Shown here: one piece after another, positions 21,660 through 33,143 of the stretch
Numbering within the stretch: the first letter of the stretch is position 1
Layout of the letters: each line of letters starts with the position of its first letter
Source: Rehmannia glutinosa
Taxonomy: Eukaryota; Streptophyta; Magnoliopsida; Lamiales; Orobanchaceae
Direction of reading: 5' to 3'
NCBI GenBank assembly: GCA_016081115.2
Contig: JABTTQ020001495.1
Coordinates: 124,001 to 188,000, forward strand
Length of the DNA: 64,000 nucleotides
Position numbers and translations under genes: made by a program
The notes under the pieces: generated by a model
Databases searched by the model: none
What the model saw: the letters and a program-made list of their open reading frames with translations, nothing else
What the model was told of the DNA's origin: nothing

Positions 21660-21856
21660 TATATTTTTAATTTGTTGTGTCCTTAAATATTTAATATAAT
21701 ATGATTTTCAAAAAATATACTATATAATATAAAATTTGACATATATAGTGTATAATATAATTTAATAAATATATTATAAAATATAATATTTATTATATAA
21801 ACTATATTATATATACATATATTATATATATATGTGTGTGTGTATGTGTATATATA
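21660..21856. repeat. AT-rich and (TA)n/(TG)n low-complexity stretch
   Basis: Runs of tatata with a short tgtgtgtgtatgtgtatata tract at 21830-21856. Open frames here are low complexity and are not genes. Confidence 0.8.
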
Positions 21857-21888
21857 AAACAAAGCAAAAGTTGTAATAAGAATCAACT

Positions 21889-21942
21889 TAGCTTAGTGGC
21901 AAATTGCCACTTCCATACATAACATGTCGTGGGTTCAAATCT
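21889..21942 (+). other. tRNA-like A and B boxes (SINE-derived fragment?) inside the CACTA element
   Basis: TAGCTTAGTGG at 21889-21899 fits a tRNA A box and GGTTCAAATCT at 21932-21942 fits a B box, 32 bases apart as in tRNA-derived promoters. No cloverleaf with paired arms is evident, so it is not a tRNA gene. A SINE head captured by the CACTA element is the simplest reading; chance is not excluded. Confidence 0.45.
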
Positions 21943-22388
21943 ACTTGGTGGCAAAAAATAGTATTTGTACGAAATGCTACCAAAAAAGTGTTGCATAAGA
22001 TTCATATCTAACACTTTAGAAGTATCTTTTTTAAAGTGTTACAAATATAAAAAGTGTTACAAAATAGGTTACATAAGATTCATATGCAACACTTTAGAAA
22101 TATTGCTTCAAAGTGTTACCAATAGAAAACTTAATGTAACACTTAGAAAAAGTGTTACTAAAAGCTAATAAAAGTGATACGTTATACTATAGGTAGCACG
22201 GGTAAGTGCAGCGTCATAAAAGTGCTACATATTGTCTATAGTAACATTTTATGGCCATTAGGTAACAGTTTTTTAGTGTTACCTAATGTCATTTATGTTG
22301 TAGTGAAAAAAAAACTGCAAGTGTTGTTATTTTGAAAAAGAATGAGATCTAGTTCAGTAACCAGTGCGGAAGGCTCAATGAACCAACC

Positions 22389-22400
22389 GCTCTAATACCA
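22389..22400 (-). other. Primer binding site of copia E (tRNA-iMet)
   Basis: The minus-strand sequence TGGTATTAGAGC differs by one C-to-T change from the usual TGGTATCAGAGC. It lies two bases from the LTR that E shares with copy G. Confidence 0.85.
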
Positions 22401-22402
22401 CT

Positions 22403-22926
22403 TATAGGTCCCAAGGGGTGATAAGTAAAGTCTAGAAAGGGGAGTTGAATAGACTTTACCAACTTTTTATTTTTAGTCCTTTTAGAAATTCAGAGTTGAC
22501 TCAAGTCAGCTAAGTCCTTGATGGACAACTAGGTTTACTTGCACATCAGAGTTAGTCACTTAACAAACTTGACTGGGTTGTTGATAGTATAACTTAGTTG
22601 ATTGAGCTGACACTTTAAAATTTCAGTTAACTTGGTTTTTACAGCGGAAGACATTTCACCCTTAGTTCAGAATACGTTTTTCTACATTTGTTTAAGCTAG
22701 GTTATTATCAGTTGACTTAGCAAATTAACAATCAACAAATATAAAGATAAGTAAGAATGTAAGTATGCTGAAAGTAAAAAGACACAAGCAATTTATAGTG
22801 GTTCGAAGATGGGGTAATTCCTCTAATCCATTCTTCTCCAACCCCTGGAGGAATCCACTAATGTAACTTGACTTGGTTACAAAATGGTTACAGTCCCAGT
22901 GAGCTTTGATCACACAGAATGCTGCT
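22403..22926 (-). repeat. LTR shared by copies E and G, left part
   Basis: This is the primer-site side of an LTR, starting tataggtcccaagggg, so the canonical TG end has mutated to TA. It runs to the CTGCT target site (22922-22926) where element F entered. It continues at 48666 after F: ctttgatcacacagaatg|ctgct joins cctgagactcaggttcttc, matching the uninterrupted G LTR at about 57450. Confidence 0.85.
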
Positions 22927-24524
22927 TGTAGGTCCCAAGGGGTGTAAGTGTAAGGTTTAGAAGGGGGGGTTGAATAAACCTTACCAAATTTTCGATTTAG
23001 TCCTTTTAAATATACAGAGTTGATTCTACACAGCTGTGTCCTTGATGGACGATCGATTTAGTCAATCGTAGAGTTAGTCTCTCAACGGACTCAACTGAAA
23101 TTTGTTGATGGAATAACTCATTTGTTGATTCTAAATTAACTCAATTTGTGGTTTTGTTTTCATTGGAAGACTTAACACCCTTAAGTTTGATTAAGCAAGA
23201 GTTTAGTGCTAGGTTTAGTACTAGTATTATCAAGTGGATAGCAAATTTATCGTGAGATATAAGCGAGTTAAAAATGCAGGAATTAAAGTCTTTGAAACGT
23301 AAATGACACAATGAAATTTTTATAGAGGTTCGAAGATGGGGTAATTCTTCTACTCCTCTCTTCTCCAACTCCTAGAGGAATCCACTAAGTAATGATCGGT
23401 TTACAAAGTGGTAATGAGTCCGGATACAAGTCTTGATCACACACGGTGACTTGATCCTTTGGGACTCGATCTCGAGACGCCTTGATCACTCGGTGGCTTC
23501 TCTCTTACGACTCGGCTTCTTCACAGGTAATTTTGCCTTGCTACTACGACTCACTTGCTCAAGCTCTTTGGATTTGATCACGAAGCCCTCCAAAAGCTTG
23601 AGACTTGGTTCGACCTTGAACCTTCCTACAATCCTTCGTGGAATGTAGACCCCTTTTCTTCAAAAGTTTCCTCTTCAACTGATTGAAGTTCTCTTTCCTT
23701 CACAGGTGAGTGTTGGATTGATGTACTTCGTAATGTAGGCTTGAGGATTAATCTTGAATGATTTGAGAGTATTTCTGGTTACACTTTGATTGATTTCTTG
23801 AATGTTCGTGGTTCAGGTAACCTTCTCTCAGAGTCATTCCTCAGCCTTTTATAGTGATCTTTCAAAAATTTGCCCGTTGAAGAGATAGGCTTATTTTTGA
23901 AAGTCACTTGCGATCGTTGGCTTGTCTTGTTGCGATCCTTAGCTTGTCTTGTTGCGATCCTTGGAATTGCCATTTCCTCGTATGAATTGTTCTTTCACCT
24001 TTTCGAGTTCGACACGGTGTAGTGCTTCCCATTGGTTCATTCCTTTTGCACGCTCTCGGGGTGAGCACTCGAGAAAGGTGGTATGGAGATATTACTTGTT
24101 TAAGTAAATCTCTTGATTTTCGTGCAACGGATCTTTTCGATTATCTCGACTTGATTTGCATTTCCTTGCTTTCCCCAGGTGACTTAGAGTCGACTTCCAA
24201 TCATTGGATGACTCTTGTCACTTCAACTTGAGACTTGGCTTTTCTCGAGTTGACTTGATCGATACTCCACTTAGCCGCATCTGTTTGCTTCTTGATAGAG
24301 TTCCGTCTACTTTTTTTTTTTTTTTTTTTGCCATACTTAGTGTCTCACACGAGTCTTCCTTCCAGTCTTGATTTGTCTTCTTGCATGTTAGGGCGTAGGC
24401 GACTTAACTCGGCTTGGCCAGCTCTAATTGTTACAATGCATTTCTGACAAGAATTGGGGTGCCAACTTTCAATTGTAAGTTTTACATGGCATTCATCAAA
24501 ATCTAAACAATAAAATTCCTAACA
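22927..24524 (-). repeat. 3' LTR of copia F
   Basis: The LTR spans 1598 bp, from tgtaggtccc at 22927 to cctaaca at 24524. It carries a minus-strand TATA-like box at 23845-23854 (CTATAAAAGG) and a T-run at about 24310-24330. It is paired with 47090-48660. Confidence 0.9.
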
Positions 24525-24539
24525 ATTTCCCCCTTTTTG
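24525..24539 (-). other. Polypurine tract of copia F
   Basis: The minus-strand sequence CAAAAAGGGGGAAAT abuts the LTR start TGTTAGG, as required for plus-strand priming. Confidence 0.85.
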
Positions 24540-24752
24540 ATGATGCCAAAACTTAAACCATTCAAAAATGCAAATAACAAAGATACCTACGGATAGTGTA
24601 TTGACATAGAATGTATCATGTGAGAATCAATCTTTTTATTGATCATATCATTCTTGTACTTTTACACACTGTTTACAAGGTGTATCAGTACATATTTGCC
24701 TACGGAAAAATAAAGAATTTATAGCTTTATTACGGAAGACTTACATTGTATG

Positions 24753-27700
24753 TATTTACATAATAAAATACACGAAGGGTTGACATGACAACACTTCATC
24801 TCCTTCGTTGTCTCCTTCTTTCATCTTGTTCAAGATCTTCTTCTTCTCTTCTTCTCTTTTTCTCAAGTCAATTTTTTGCCTTCTTTTTCTTTTCATATGC
24901 CTTCTGGCAGCTTCATCTCTTCTTATTCTTTCTGTCTCTCCTCCCATGCATTGAGTTTGTCTCTTGTTTTCTTCTTCTAGTCTTTTTACATACTCGGCGT
25001 TAGTTTTAGCCACTTGCAAATTTGCTACTTGGTCAAGCCCAGCCTTGATAGATTCCTCCTTTCTTTCTGGATCCACATATTCAATGTTTTGGGGCGAGGC
25101 CTAGGTGCAAGCTTCTTCCTCCACTCTCGCTTCTTCCTCTACCTGCGGGCGTATCTTTGTCTTTGGGTCTACTTCTTTCCGGTGAGTGACCGGCGGAGTG
25201 ACCAGCAGAGTGATTGGGTAGTCTGCTTGCTGTCTCTTCACATAACGTGAGACCCTTTTCCCGATACAAGTCCCAAGCTTGAGCCATAGACATATTTGCA
25301 AAGTATCCCCACCAGTTCGGCGTTTTAAATTCATCAGCGATCGTGGCTCGTCCCGACATCCGAGATGGCATAGGTGTCTCTGTCTCTTTGGAATGCCTCC
25401 GTGTTCTTTCAAGATGTTCATAATTCGGGCATCCATTCTTCCTTCCACTTCCTTCATCCCTCGCTTCAATTGTTTTTCTCTTATCGGCCATGGATATAGC
25501 ATAATGTTGGAGTGGCGAGTCACGGGAGTTTCTTTGCTTATAATGTCACCATTTGTGACAAGACCTTGTTGGGGGTTTGTGCAATCATCAATGTCACATC
25601 TGTTGATCCTTCCCCCTCAACAAGCTTTCCTTTCTTTTGTTTCAAAACTTCCTCGGTGATTTTCCCTTCTCATTTTGCTCCTTTCTTTTCGACTTGATTT
25701 TAGCGCTTTAAGGTATTCCTCTTCCCCCTTTTTGGCATCATCAAAGGATAGAGGAACCCTAGGAACATCTTTGGCAAGCGGGAAGTCGAGCCTGGCGATA
25801 GTCGAAGTTCGCTTCAAGTCTGCTGCGTTTAAGCGAAGACGAATTCGGATCGAGTAGCGTTGGACTCTGTTTGAAATCAGCTTCATCTCAACCATGAGAA
25901 GGCTGAATTTTCTAGTCATGTGTTCTTCCAAACGCTGTAGATCATTCGTATTTTGCTCACGCAGTAACTTTATCTCGGCAAAGATGAGCTTCATGCATGT
26001 GCTCAATATGCTCTCTCGGCCTTCGTTTTTGCATCCGCATTTTCGACTCTCCATACCAAGTGACTTGTTGAACATTGTTTCTTCTTTGTTGCCACCATTC
26101 CTTATTCTCGATTGTTATGCCTCTCAAGTCGGGAATTTGTAAGGTTGGCATCTCTGTTGTCGATCGCATATCCAAAGAGGCACGATGCCTCTCCATCCGT
26201 TCAACCTCGGCAAATAGTGCCTTGAACACTTCTCGAACTTCAGATTCTTACATTGCGGTGATGGCCATCTGACATCAAAGTCATAAGCGGTGGAACAATG
26301 GTACGAAGAGAAAACGGAGGCTGATGCAGTGATAGCGTCGCGTTCATTCTCGACTCTTCATGGAGGTCGGGTACCTCCGGGGAAAAAGGAAAAGATTCTA
26401 TAAAAGATTCATCACCGCCCACCGGGATTTGTTCGATGATGAGCGGTGCGCGTGAAGTTCTTTTAGGAATCGATCCTGCTGCGACTTGAGGAGCTGATGG
26501 CCTCTTGTTGGTGGGTTTTGTTGTGAAGTGGACCCGCTTGCTGAGCCTTGTCTCAACAACCGTTGGTCTCGGTGATTTTTCCATTTGAGTAGGCGGTCCT
26601 CGGCCTTATCAAGCCTCATCGGACGAAGATGAGATTTCCATTGGTGGCTCATCATCAAAGTTAAAGGTTTGACGAGTAGTCTTGGGATCGACTTGCTCGT
26701 GCTTGGAACATCCGCGGTGAGTCTTTTGGATTTGGCACGGGGATGACTCGGCTTCTTCATCGCCTTCCGATCCCGAGAAAGGTTACATCAGGATTATCCT
26801 GGGAATCATGAAGTGCGCTTATCTCCTTCTCGGATGGGTCGATGATAGCCAGGAGGGATGTTCTCTACTTCAACCTCTTTACCCGGGAAGTCTCAACCTC
26901 CGTGGGCCTTGATACCTCCGGTGTCCATCATTTGCGGCAAGGCCTTGGTCCTCCCTTTCGACGTGTCATTTGTCTTAGGGTCTTCGGCGGCATCCATTGG
27001 AGTCTCAACCCCATGGATTGCACTTTCATCGCCCAGTGTTAACTCCCGTGGCTGTACATTCCTTCGTGCCTCGACCGCATCGCGAGCGTCATTAGCCTTC
27101 AGAGCGGTTGGCACCTCGGTGAGGCAGTCTCAAGCGTATGCGAGCTTCGTTGATGGCAACTTGCTTTGTTCTTCTTGTGTTTGTAATTTCTCTCCTTTGC
27201 CTCATTGATTCATTGTGGAGTCATCTGCAAAGCATCCTCCGACTTGCTGCGGTGGAGGAGTTTCCCCCTCGGGGCGCACCGGTGAGTGACTTGGAATGGG
27301 GTCACTCGTCTCCAAACTCCTTGTTTCGATTGATTGTTCAGCCGTTGGGACGGTGGTAACACACCTTCAATAGGGGTTGGCTCGATTGGGGTCCCCACTA
27401 TCCCGGTTTCATCGCCAGGTCCTTATTGCCTTCTTTCCGAGTGAGTGGGGAAGTGGTGGCAGAGCAACAACGATGGCGATTTCTTGAACCACTCCCATTG
27501 GATCAATTTCAGTGTGTTCGGAGGACTCTCCTGGTCCCTCCATCAATCTTTGCTCGTGAAGGATTCTCGGATTCATGCAATGCTTTTTGCATTTGCAACT
27601 CTTCGCGGGTAGCGTGCATTCTTGATTCCTCATCATCGGAGAAGACATCAAGGAGAGGATGTGTGTGTTACGTGGTGGGAGATAGGCGGATGCTTGCCTT

Positions 27701-29254
27701 CTCACGTGCCTCGGCTTCTCTACTTGCTTTTCTTTCTCCTTGTCCTTGTAGATCCGCGGGATGTACGTGCGATTGTCTTCATCCGATCTTTGAGATACAG
27801 TGGTCGATCAAGGAAGCTCAAGCAGTTCCTCTTCTTCTTCTATGAACTCGGGGCGTTGGAACTGTTCCCTTGACTTACTCAACTTCCATTTCCTCCACTC
27901 ACGCGACGATTTTGGATGTGCGGGTAAGGTGGGATAGGATCATCACATCACTATCCGCTCTGGCGTTTCTTCTTGTGTTTGTTTGCGTGAACTACGTTGT
28001 GTGTCTTGAGGTTGCTCTCTCGATCACCTTCAGCAGACTTTTTGTTTCATCAATTACATCCGGAGACTCTACTTCTCCGAGTAGTCTCCGTGTCTGCTCT
28101 AGCCGAGTGGCGACTCGAGTTGGTTTCTCCACTCGGAGCGCTTGATAATTCGTCTTCGTCTCCTAGTTTTGTACCGAGGGATTCTGGTTCGAGACGGTGT
28201 CCTCTCGAGTCTTGGGCGGTGGGGTCTTGCTGGTGTCTTTTTCGAGGAGCAGGTCGTCTTGGCTTCTCGGTTCTCCTCTTCTTGACGATCGGAGAAGGTA
28301 TTTGTGAGTCCTTCTCGACCGCGGCTGCAGGGCGGGAGACACGGCTGGCAGAGGCGGTGACTGCTGCGAGGCGAGAAGCATGTTTGGTTTTTCTTTCTTT
28401 GCAGGGCGCGATCTTCTTAGCATTTGCAGGGCAACTTTCTTCTTGGTGGAGAGGAAAGCAGATTTGTATCTTGGTCGGTGATTCCCCTCATTTAGTGTGT
28501 CGACTCTCTTGGCGTAAGCTCTCTTCTCGTGCGCCGAGAGGTTTGCTCGAACATCCTCTTGTTAACATGGAATGCCTTCCCATGTCTAAGAGGGACTCCT
28601 TTCACCTCCATTAGCGGCCAATCACTAGGCCATATCCTAGGGATCCTCCAAATGTTGCCATCTTCCTTGAAGGATTTGTTCCCACGTTCGGCGATCATTT
28701 GTAGACAAACTCAGCCCGGTTTGTCTTCTTTCTGCGATGATTGCGGCCATTACAATCAGCTTTGCCTTTGTGATTGGTGCTTTTTTGCCAAATTTGATGT
28801 CGATACATTTGGCAACTATGTCCAACTGACTTGTGATAATCCTCCTTTGATCTCTTGTTTTACGTATACATTATTTTATCGGCAAAGTCGGGCTTGGCTA
28901 TTTCTTTCCAAACATCAGCCAAGTTGACATAAACCCGTTAATCTCGATGCTCCCTCTGCTTTGGTAGTGAGCAATGTTGACCAAATCCTTGGCGAGAGAT
29001 AGTGTTTGCTTTCGTGAAGATGACTTTATTCCTTCATCGTGAATCTCGGCATTCACGTAGAATTGTGCGACTTCCTCCACATATGTCATCGGATATTCTA
29101 ACGTCGTAAACGGTTTGCCCAGGCGTTTCCAACTTTTCAGCGATTTTCTTCACTAAGGTGTCGTCGGACCCCTGTTTCACCATTCGTCGAAATCCACCGT
29201 AGAGCCGGTGTGGATTTGCTTTCCTAACTTGGTAAAGTTATAAGTTGGTGCCAT
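24753..29254 (-). pseudogene. Copia F: long envelope-like ORF after pol
   Basis: This is an extra ORF of about 4.5 kb between RNase H and the 3' LTR. The proposed start at 29254 reads MAPTYNFTKLGKQIHTGSTV and the stop is at 24753 after PFVYFIM. N-terminal segments (29089-28637) read VAQFYVNAEIHDEG, KQTLSLAKDLV and KLIVMAAIIAERR, and then RIWPSDWPLMEVKGVPLRHG. The middle is low complexity, acidic and basic by turns (28423-26400, with KRTSRAPLIIEQIP). Coiled coils follow (26229-25957, LFAEVERMERHRASL; 26075-25617, EIKLLREQNTNDLQRLEEH) and the C-terminal coil is strongly basic (25076-24756, RRHMKRKRRQKIDLRKREEE). No membrane span or signal peptide is evident, so envelope function is not supported by sequence. 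Frameshifts are numerous and may be partly artefact. Confidence 0.65.
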
Positions 29255-29814
29255 TTTTCAGGATTATATCGAAGAAAAACTCGAGAAATTGATTTGAAGA
29301 TTGATAGGGTTTCGAGAGAAGTTTTTGCCTTTGCTTTTGAGAGAAAGAGATGAACAGTTTTAGAAGTGTGAGAGAGAAACGGCCGAAAATGGTTTAAATA
29401 TGGTTTATGAAAGGACGTGCGGGTGGTTTTGAAATGTGATCGAAATCAACGGCTTAGATTTTGCACGCCTATTTAGCATTTAATGTCTCGTATTTAATGC
29501 GGCCTGCATTTATATCCAATCATAAGCAGTGTGCGGCTTTATGTCCGTACACATCATCATTATCCGACGTATTTCTTAAAACATTCCCGCTTAGTTAAAC
29601 GATTGCGTTTTTGTCACTTTGCTTATAAGTGACTCAAACTTATTCTTTAGCTGATTTAACTCTACTTCTCACGAGTTCTATTAGTGACTCGGCTATCACC
29701 GACTCGGTGTAAGTATTTGTCTTTCCCGTCTGGTGATTCTTGGTGATTTACGTGTTCGACTCTTTTCCTTCCTCTTTGTTCCATTTCTTTTCTTTGATTC
29801 TTACGTGTGTCACA
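29255..29814 (-). other. Spacer between pol and the envelope-like ORF of copia F
   Basis: The region is about 560 bp of AT-rich sequence with no open frame of note on either strand. It should hold the leader or splice acceptor for the downstream ORF, but I see no convincing signal. Confidence 0.5.
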
Positions 29815-30543
29815 TTTCAGTTCAATTAACCCCAACTCATGTTTGAGTTCTTCAAATCTTGACTCACATAATGGTTTTGTGAAGATGTCACTAGTTGTTT
29901 ATTAGTTGAGATATATTCCAGGATGATGTCTTTCTTTTCAACATGATCTCTTATGAAGTGATATCGACATCAATATGCTTTGTTCTTGAATGCAACACAG
30001 ATTTTGAGTGATTGCAATTGCACTTGTGTTATCACACATGATTGGAATTTCTTTTCCTCAACTTCATAGTCTCTCGGTTTGTTGTCTCATCCATAGTACT
30101 TGGGCTACAAATGCTTGTGACTATGTATTCGCCTCATTTGTAGAGGTGGCTATTGAGTTTTGCTTCTTGCTAAACCAGGAGATCGGCTGTTTCCTAGCAT
30201 TTGACATGTGCTGAAGTGCTCTTCTGTCCACTCTGCATCCAAAGATAGTCGTAATCGAATAGCCAATTAGCTTGAATCCTCCTTCCTTTGGATACCATAG
30301 GCCTACTTCTTGGCTTCCTTTCAAGTATCTCAATATTCTCTTAGTCTTTGTCATATGGCTCTCTTTTGGAGCAGATTGAAATCTTGCACATACACCTGAC
30401 AAAGGTGATGTCCGGCACGCTTCTTTGTGAGATAGAGCGATGATCCAATAAGTGCTCAGTATCTTGTTTGATCTAGAGGCTTGCCATCTGCATCCATGTC
30501 CATTTTGACTGATGTGTTCATTGGTATTTTTACAGAAGACTTC
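29815..30543 (-). pseudogene. Copia F: RNase H and the C-terminal part of RT
   Basis: The frame 30402-30121 reads GVCARFQSAPKESHMTKTKRI, LRYLKGSQEVGLWYPKEGGF and HMSNARKQPISWFSKKQNSI, the copia RT connection and RNase H. Bases to 29815 cover the RNase H end (EELKHELG). At 30539-30543 (acttc) the gypsy element entered, and RT resumes at 42221. Frames are broken at sites where the D and G copies have CAG or CTG. Confidence 0.8.
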
Positions 30544-31857
30544 TGATCGCGAATTTCTTACCGCAAGAGTACGGTGTCAAGTTTTAGTATAGGTTTTGAA
30601 ATTAGGGTTATCGTCTCCACAGGGATTGTTATCGAATTTTATACTAAGTACTATAATTAAAATAGCTTAATTCTATCTAGAAATCGAAAAGAGATGGATT
30701 GTTTATTAAACTAAAAATTAAACTAAGAATTGGTTCAGATAAATTATCAAACACGTAGAAAATGAATTCTAGAGGGTTGATTTCACCTAGTTATCCCCTA
30801 TGTTCTCAATCCAGTTTATAAATCACAAGTTATTAATCTATAAGCCAATATTCCTACCGTTTATCACTTCCTCTCTCGAGTGCCAAGTGATTATAGGTTC
30901 CAATTTCTGATTTCGATATCTCTATAAAAATCATAAATTAAACCCTAATACGCTCAATGAATATTCATTCACCAACTTCAAAAGATTCATAAATCTCTCG
31001 ATTCTATGAAACCCTAGGTTGTGCTATTCTAAGGTCATGTGTTCGTTATTTCTCTCTCGGCGTCAAATTAAACACGCCAAACAATCTAAATTATTGATCA
31101 GATAATCCAGATGCACCCAAATCAAATAGCACAAATAGATTAATAAACATGCAAATTTCATAAACTAGAAATCAAAACATAGGTTCAAACATAAGTTACA
31201 TCAATCTCCTAGAAAAATAGGTTTAGCTCATAATAGATGTACAAAAACTCATGAAGAGGTAATTATACATTGATAGGGTTCAACAAAGATGCTAGAAAAA
31301 TAATTTAGAAGGATTAAATGAGGAATCTTCTCTGTTTCCAGAAGATAGATGCCTTCGAATCTCGTCCCGAACTCTCTCTCCTTGCTCAAAATCGTCCCTT
31401 GTGCTCTCCAAAATGTCCCACCCCCTGTTTTTCCGTCCCTTGTTCTATTTATAGGCTTAAAACCCTAAAAACTCCGTCCAAAAAGGCCCAAAATACGTTC
31501 AGGCCCAACGCACGCACTGACTGCAGCATTTAGAAATGGCGCTGGCGCTGCGCGCCTCTCCCCAAGCCAACGCGCGCTGCAGCGCGCCCTGTTGTCGTCC
31601 ACCGGCGTGGGGGTTTTAGCGCTGCGGCGCTCGATCTTGCTCGATATATTTCCGCTTTTTAGCTCCCATAATGCGATCTTCACCACCCAAACACGTTTTT
31701 AATCGTTTTTAACCAGTTTCGGCTATCAAGATCAGTCCCGATTCTCGAACGACAACTAATGACACAAACTCGACTCAAACGACACTAAAATACCCGAAAA
31801 CAACGCAAAATCCTCGTCTAGAGTACTCAATACGTTGGTATAAAAACCAACTTAACA
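30544..31857 (-). repeat. 3' LTR of the gypsy element
   Basis: The LTR is 1314 bp, with a minus-strand TATA box (CCTATAAATAG) at 31445-31455. A GC-rich patch at 31540-31630 includes the perfect 16-bp palindrome GCGCGCTGCAGCGCGC (31572-31587). It is nearly identical to 40813-42220 outside this patch and outside CAG/CTG sites. Confidence 0.9.
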
Positions 31858-31870
31858 AATACCCCCAAAC
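31858..31870 (-). other. Polypurine tract of the gypsy element
   Basis: The minus-strand sequence GTTTGGGGGTATT is immediately followed by the LTR start TGTTAAG. Confidence 0.85.
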
Positions 31871-33143
31871 TTAGACGTTTGCTTGTCCTCAAGCAATTAC
31901 AGACTCTAAGAAAAAAAACGACAAACATGAAGGAAAACAAAATGAAGACGACAGACTCAACAAACCAACTGCGAAACTTCACAACCAAACTCATTCGTCA
32001 AATTTCGTTTTACTATCAATCAAGCACGTATTTTCACAATGTGATCATGAAGGTAGAATGTTCATGCCAACTCCGTTTTCATTATCCAGATAGACTCACG
32101 CAATCAAGTGTTTTCAAAATGATCCACTTTTCTAATATAGAGATGAGATGTTTACCGGACTCCATAGGCTTGTCTTTCACACTAATCTCCACTAATGTAG
32201 GCTAATGTAACACAAGGATCAATAGGACTTTTAAAGCTTGTAATGTGGGCTTAGGGTAAGGTAGGAAAATATAGGAAAAAGTGGCTCAAATCACCCAAAC
32301 ACACAATTAGCACTTCGAATCATCAATTAGCCCTACCCTTCACTTTTTGACATCCCCAATGTTTATGAACCTTCAATCCGCTGATTTTTCTTTTTTTTTT
32401 TTTTTTTTTTTCGGAACCCCCAAACTTACTCTTTTGCGTACATGGGGTTTCATATTTTATTTTCTCGGGCAACTTCATTCAATTAAATTCACACCCTTCT
32501 CATTATACCATCATCAACTTCCAATATTTTTCTATACTTTGTGTGTATGAGTGATGGGTAATTAGGATATTCACATTTAGGCTCTGGGTATTAGATGGTT
32601 TACCAAAGAAACGGGTTTATACGGCTCAAAGGGGAACACTAGGGAAAATATAATACAAAGGTAGGCATTTAGGCTCTAGCTTGTTCAAAGATGGCCTAAA
32701 TCACTTCCTTAATGTTACTTCACCTCGGATTTCGCCTCGACTAGTGATCAGACAAGTTCTAGCATCCGGTGGGATCATAAAGGAACCACTCAATTGCATA
32801 AATCATCCCCAAATAAATCAACAAAGTTAAGCACATAGATGGAATTAATGGAAAGAAAAATGGATCACAGTTCAAATACATGCTCTTTTGACCGTTCAAC
32901 TCATATTCAATAAATTCACTTAGTCATGCAGTTTCACAGTTTTACAAACTACCCGACTCGACTCTAGACTTTTTTTTTATTTTTATTTTTTTTTTATTTT
33001 TTTACTCAAGACTCGACTCAAGACTCGACTCGAAGAATAAAAATAGACACTCGACTCGAATAAAAAAATAGACTACACCCCCCCAAACTTAAAACGACAT
33101 GGTCCCCATGAAGAGGTGAGAAAAGTACTTTCGAGCAAGGGGA
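31871..33143 (-). other. Non-coding region between the third ORF and the 3' LTR of the gypsy element
   Basis: About 1.27 kb without a credible ORF. It includes a 21-base T-run (32391-32411), T-rich low complexity at 32970-33003, and a degenerate 12-bp repeat of the type ACTCGACTCAAG at 32951-33060. Long untranslated stretches here are usual for Athila-type elements. Confidence 0.7.

Larger units (their letters stand above)
20748..22305. mobile_element. Second CACTA-type element, non-autonomous, with perfect 30-bp inverted ends
   Basis: The first 30 bases (CACTACAACATAAATGACAT, then taggtaacac) are repeated exactly as the reverse complement at 22276-22305. The flanks aaa (20745-20747, 22306-22308) fit a 3-bp duplication, although the A-run makes this ambiguous. 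Subterminal gtaacacttt repeats fill both ends (20760-21130 and 21990-22270). The middle is AT-rich and includes a TA-rich microsatellite and a SINE-like segment. No protein is encoded. It lies in the untranslated leader of copia E, between gag and the primer site. Confidence 0.85.

Noticed and set aside
21463..21886. Tyr/Ile/Phe-rich ORFs in AT-rich DNA
   Set aside because: Pure composition effect of (TA)n sequence within a CACTA element.
21889..21960. Possible tRNA gene
   Set aside because: A and B boxes are present but no acceptor, D, anticodon or T arms pair, and it lies inside a DNA transposon.
27997..28614. 205-codon + strand ORF
   Set aside because: It is antisense to the F envelope-like ORF, which aligns with copy E on the minus strand. 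No recognisable motif.
31465..31686. ORF in the gypsy LTR
   Set aside because: It arises from the GC-rich patch and is not conserved in the partner LTR.
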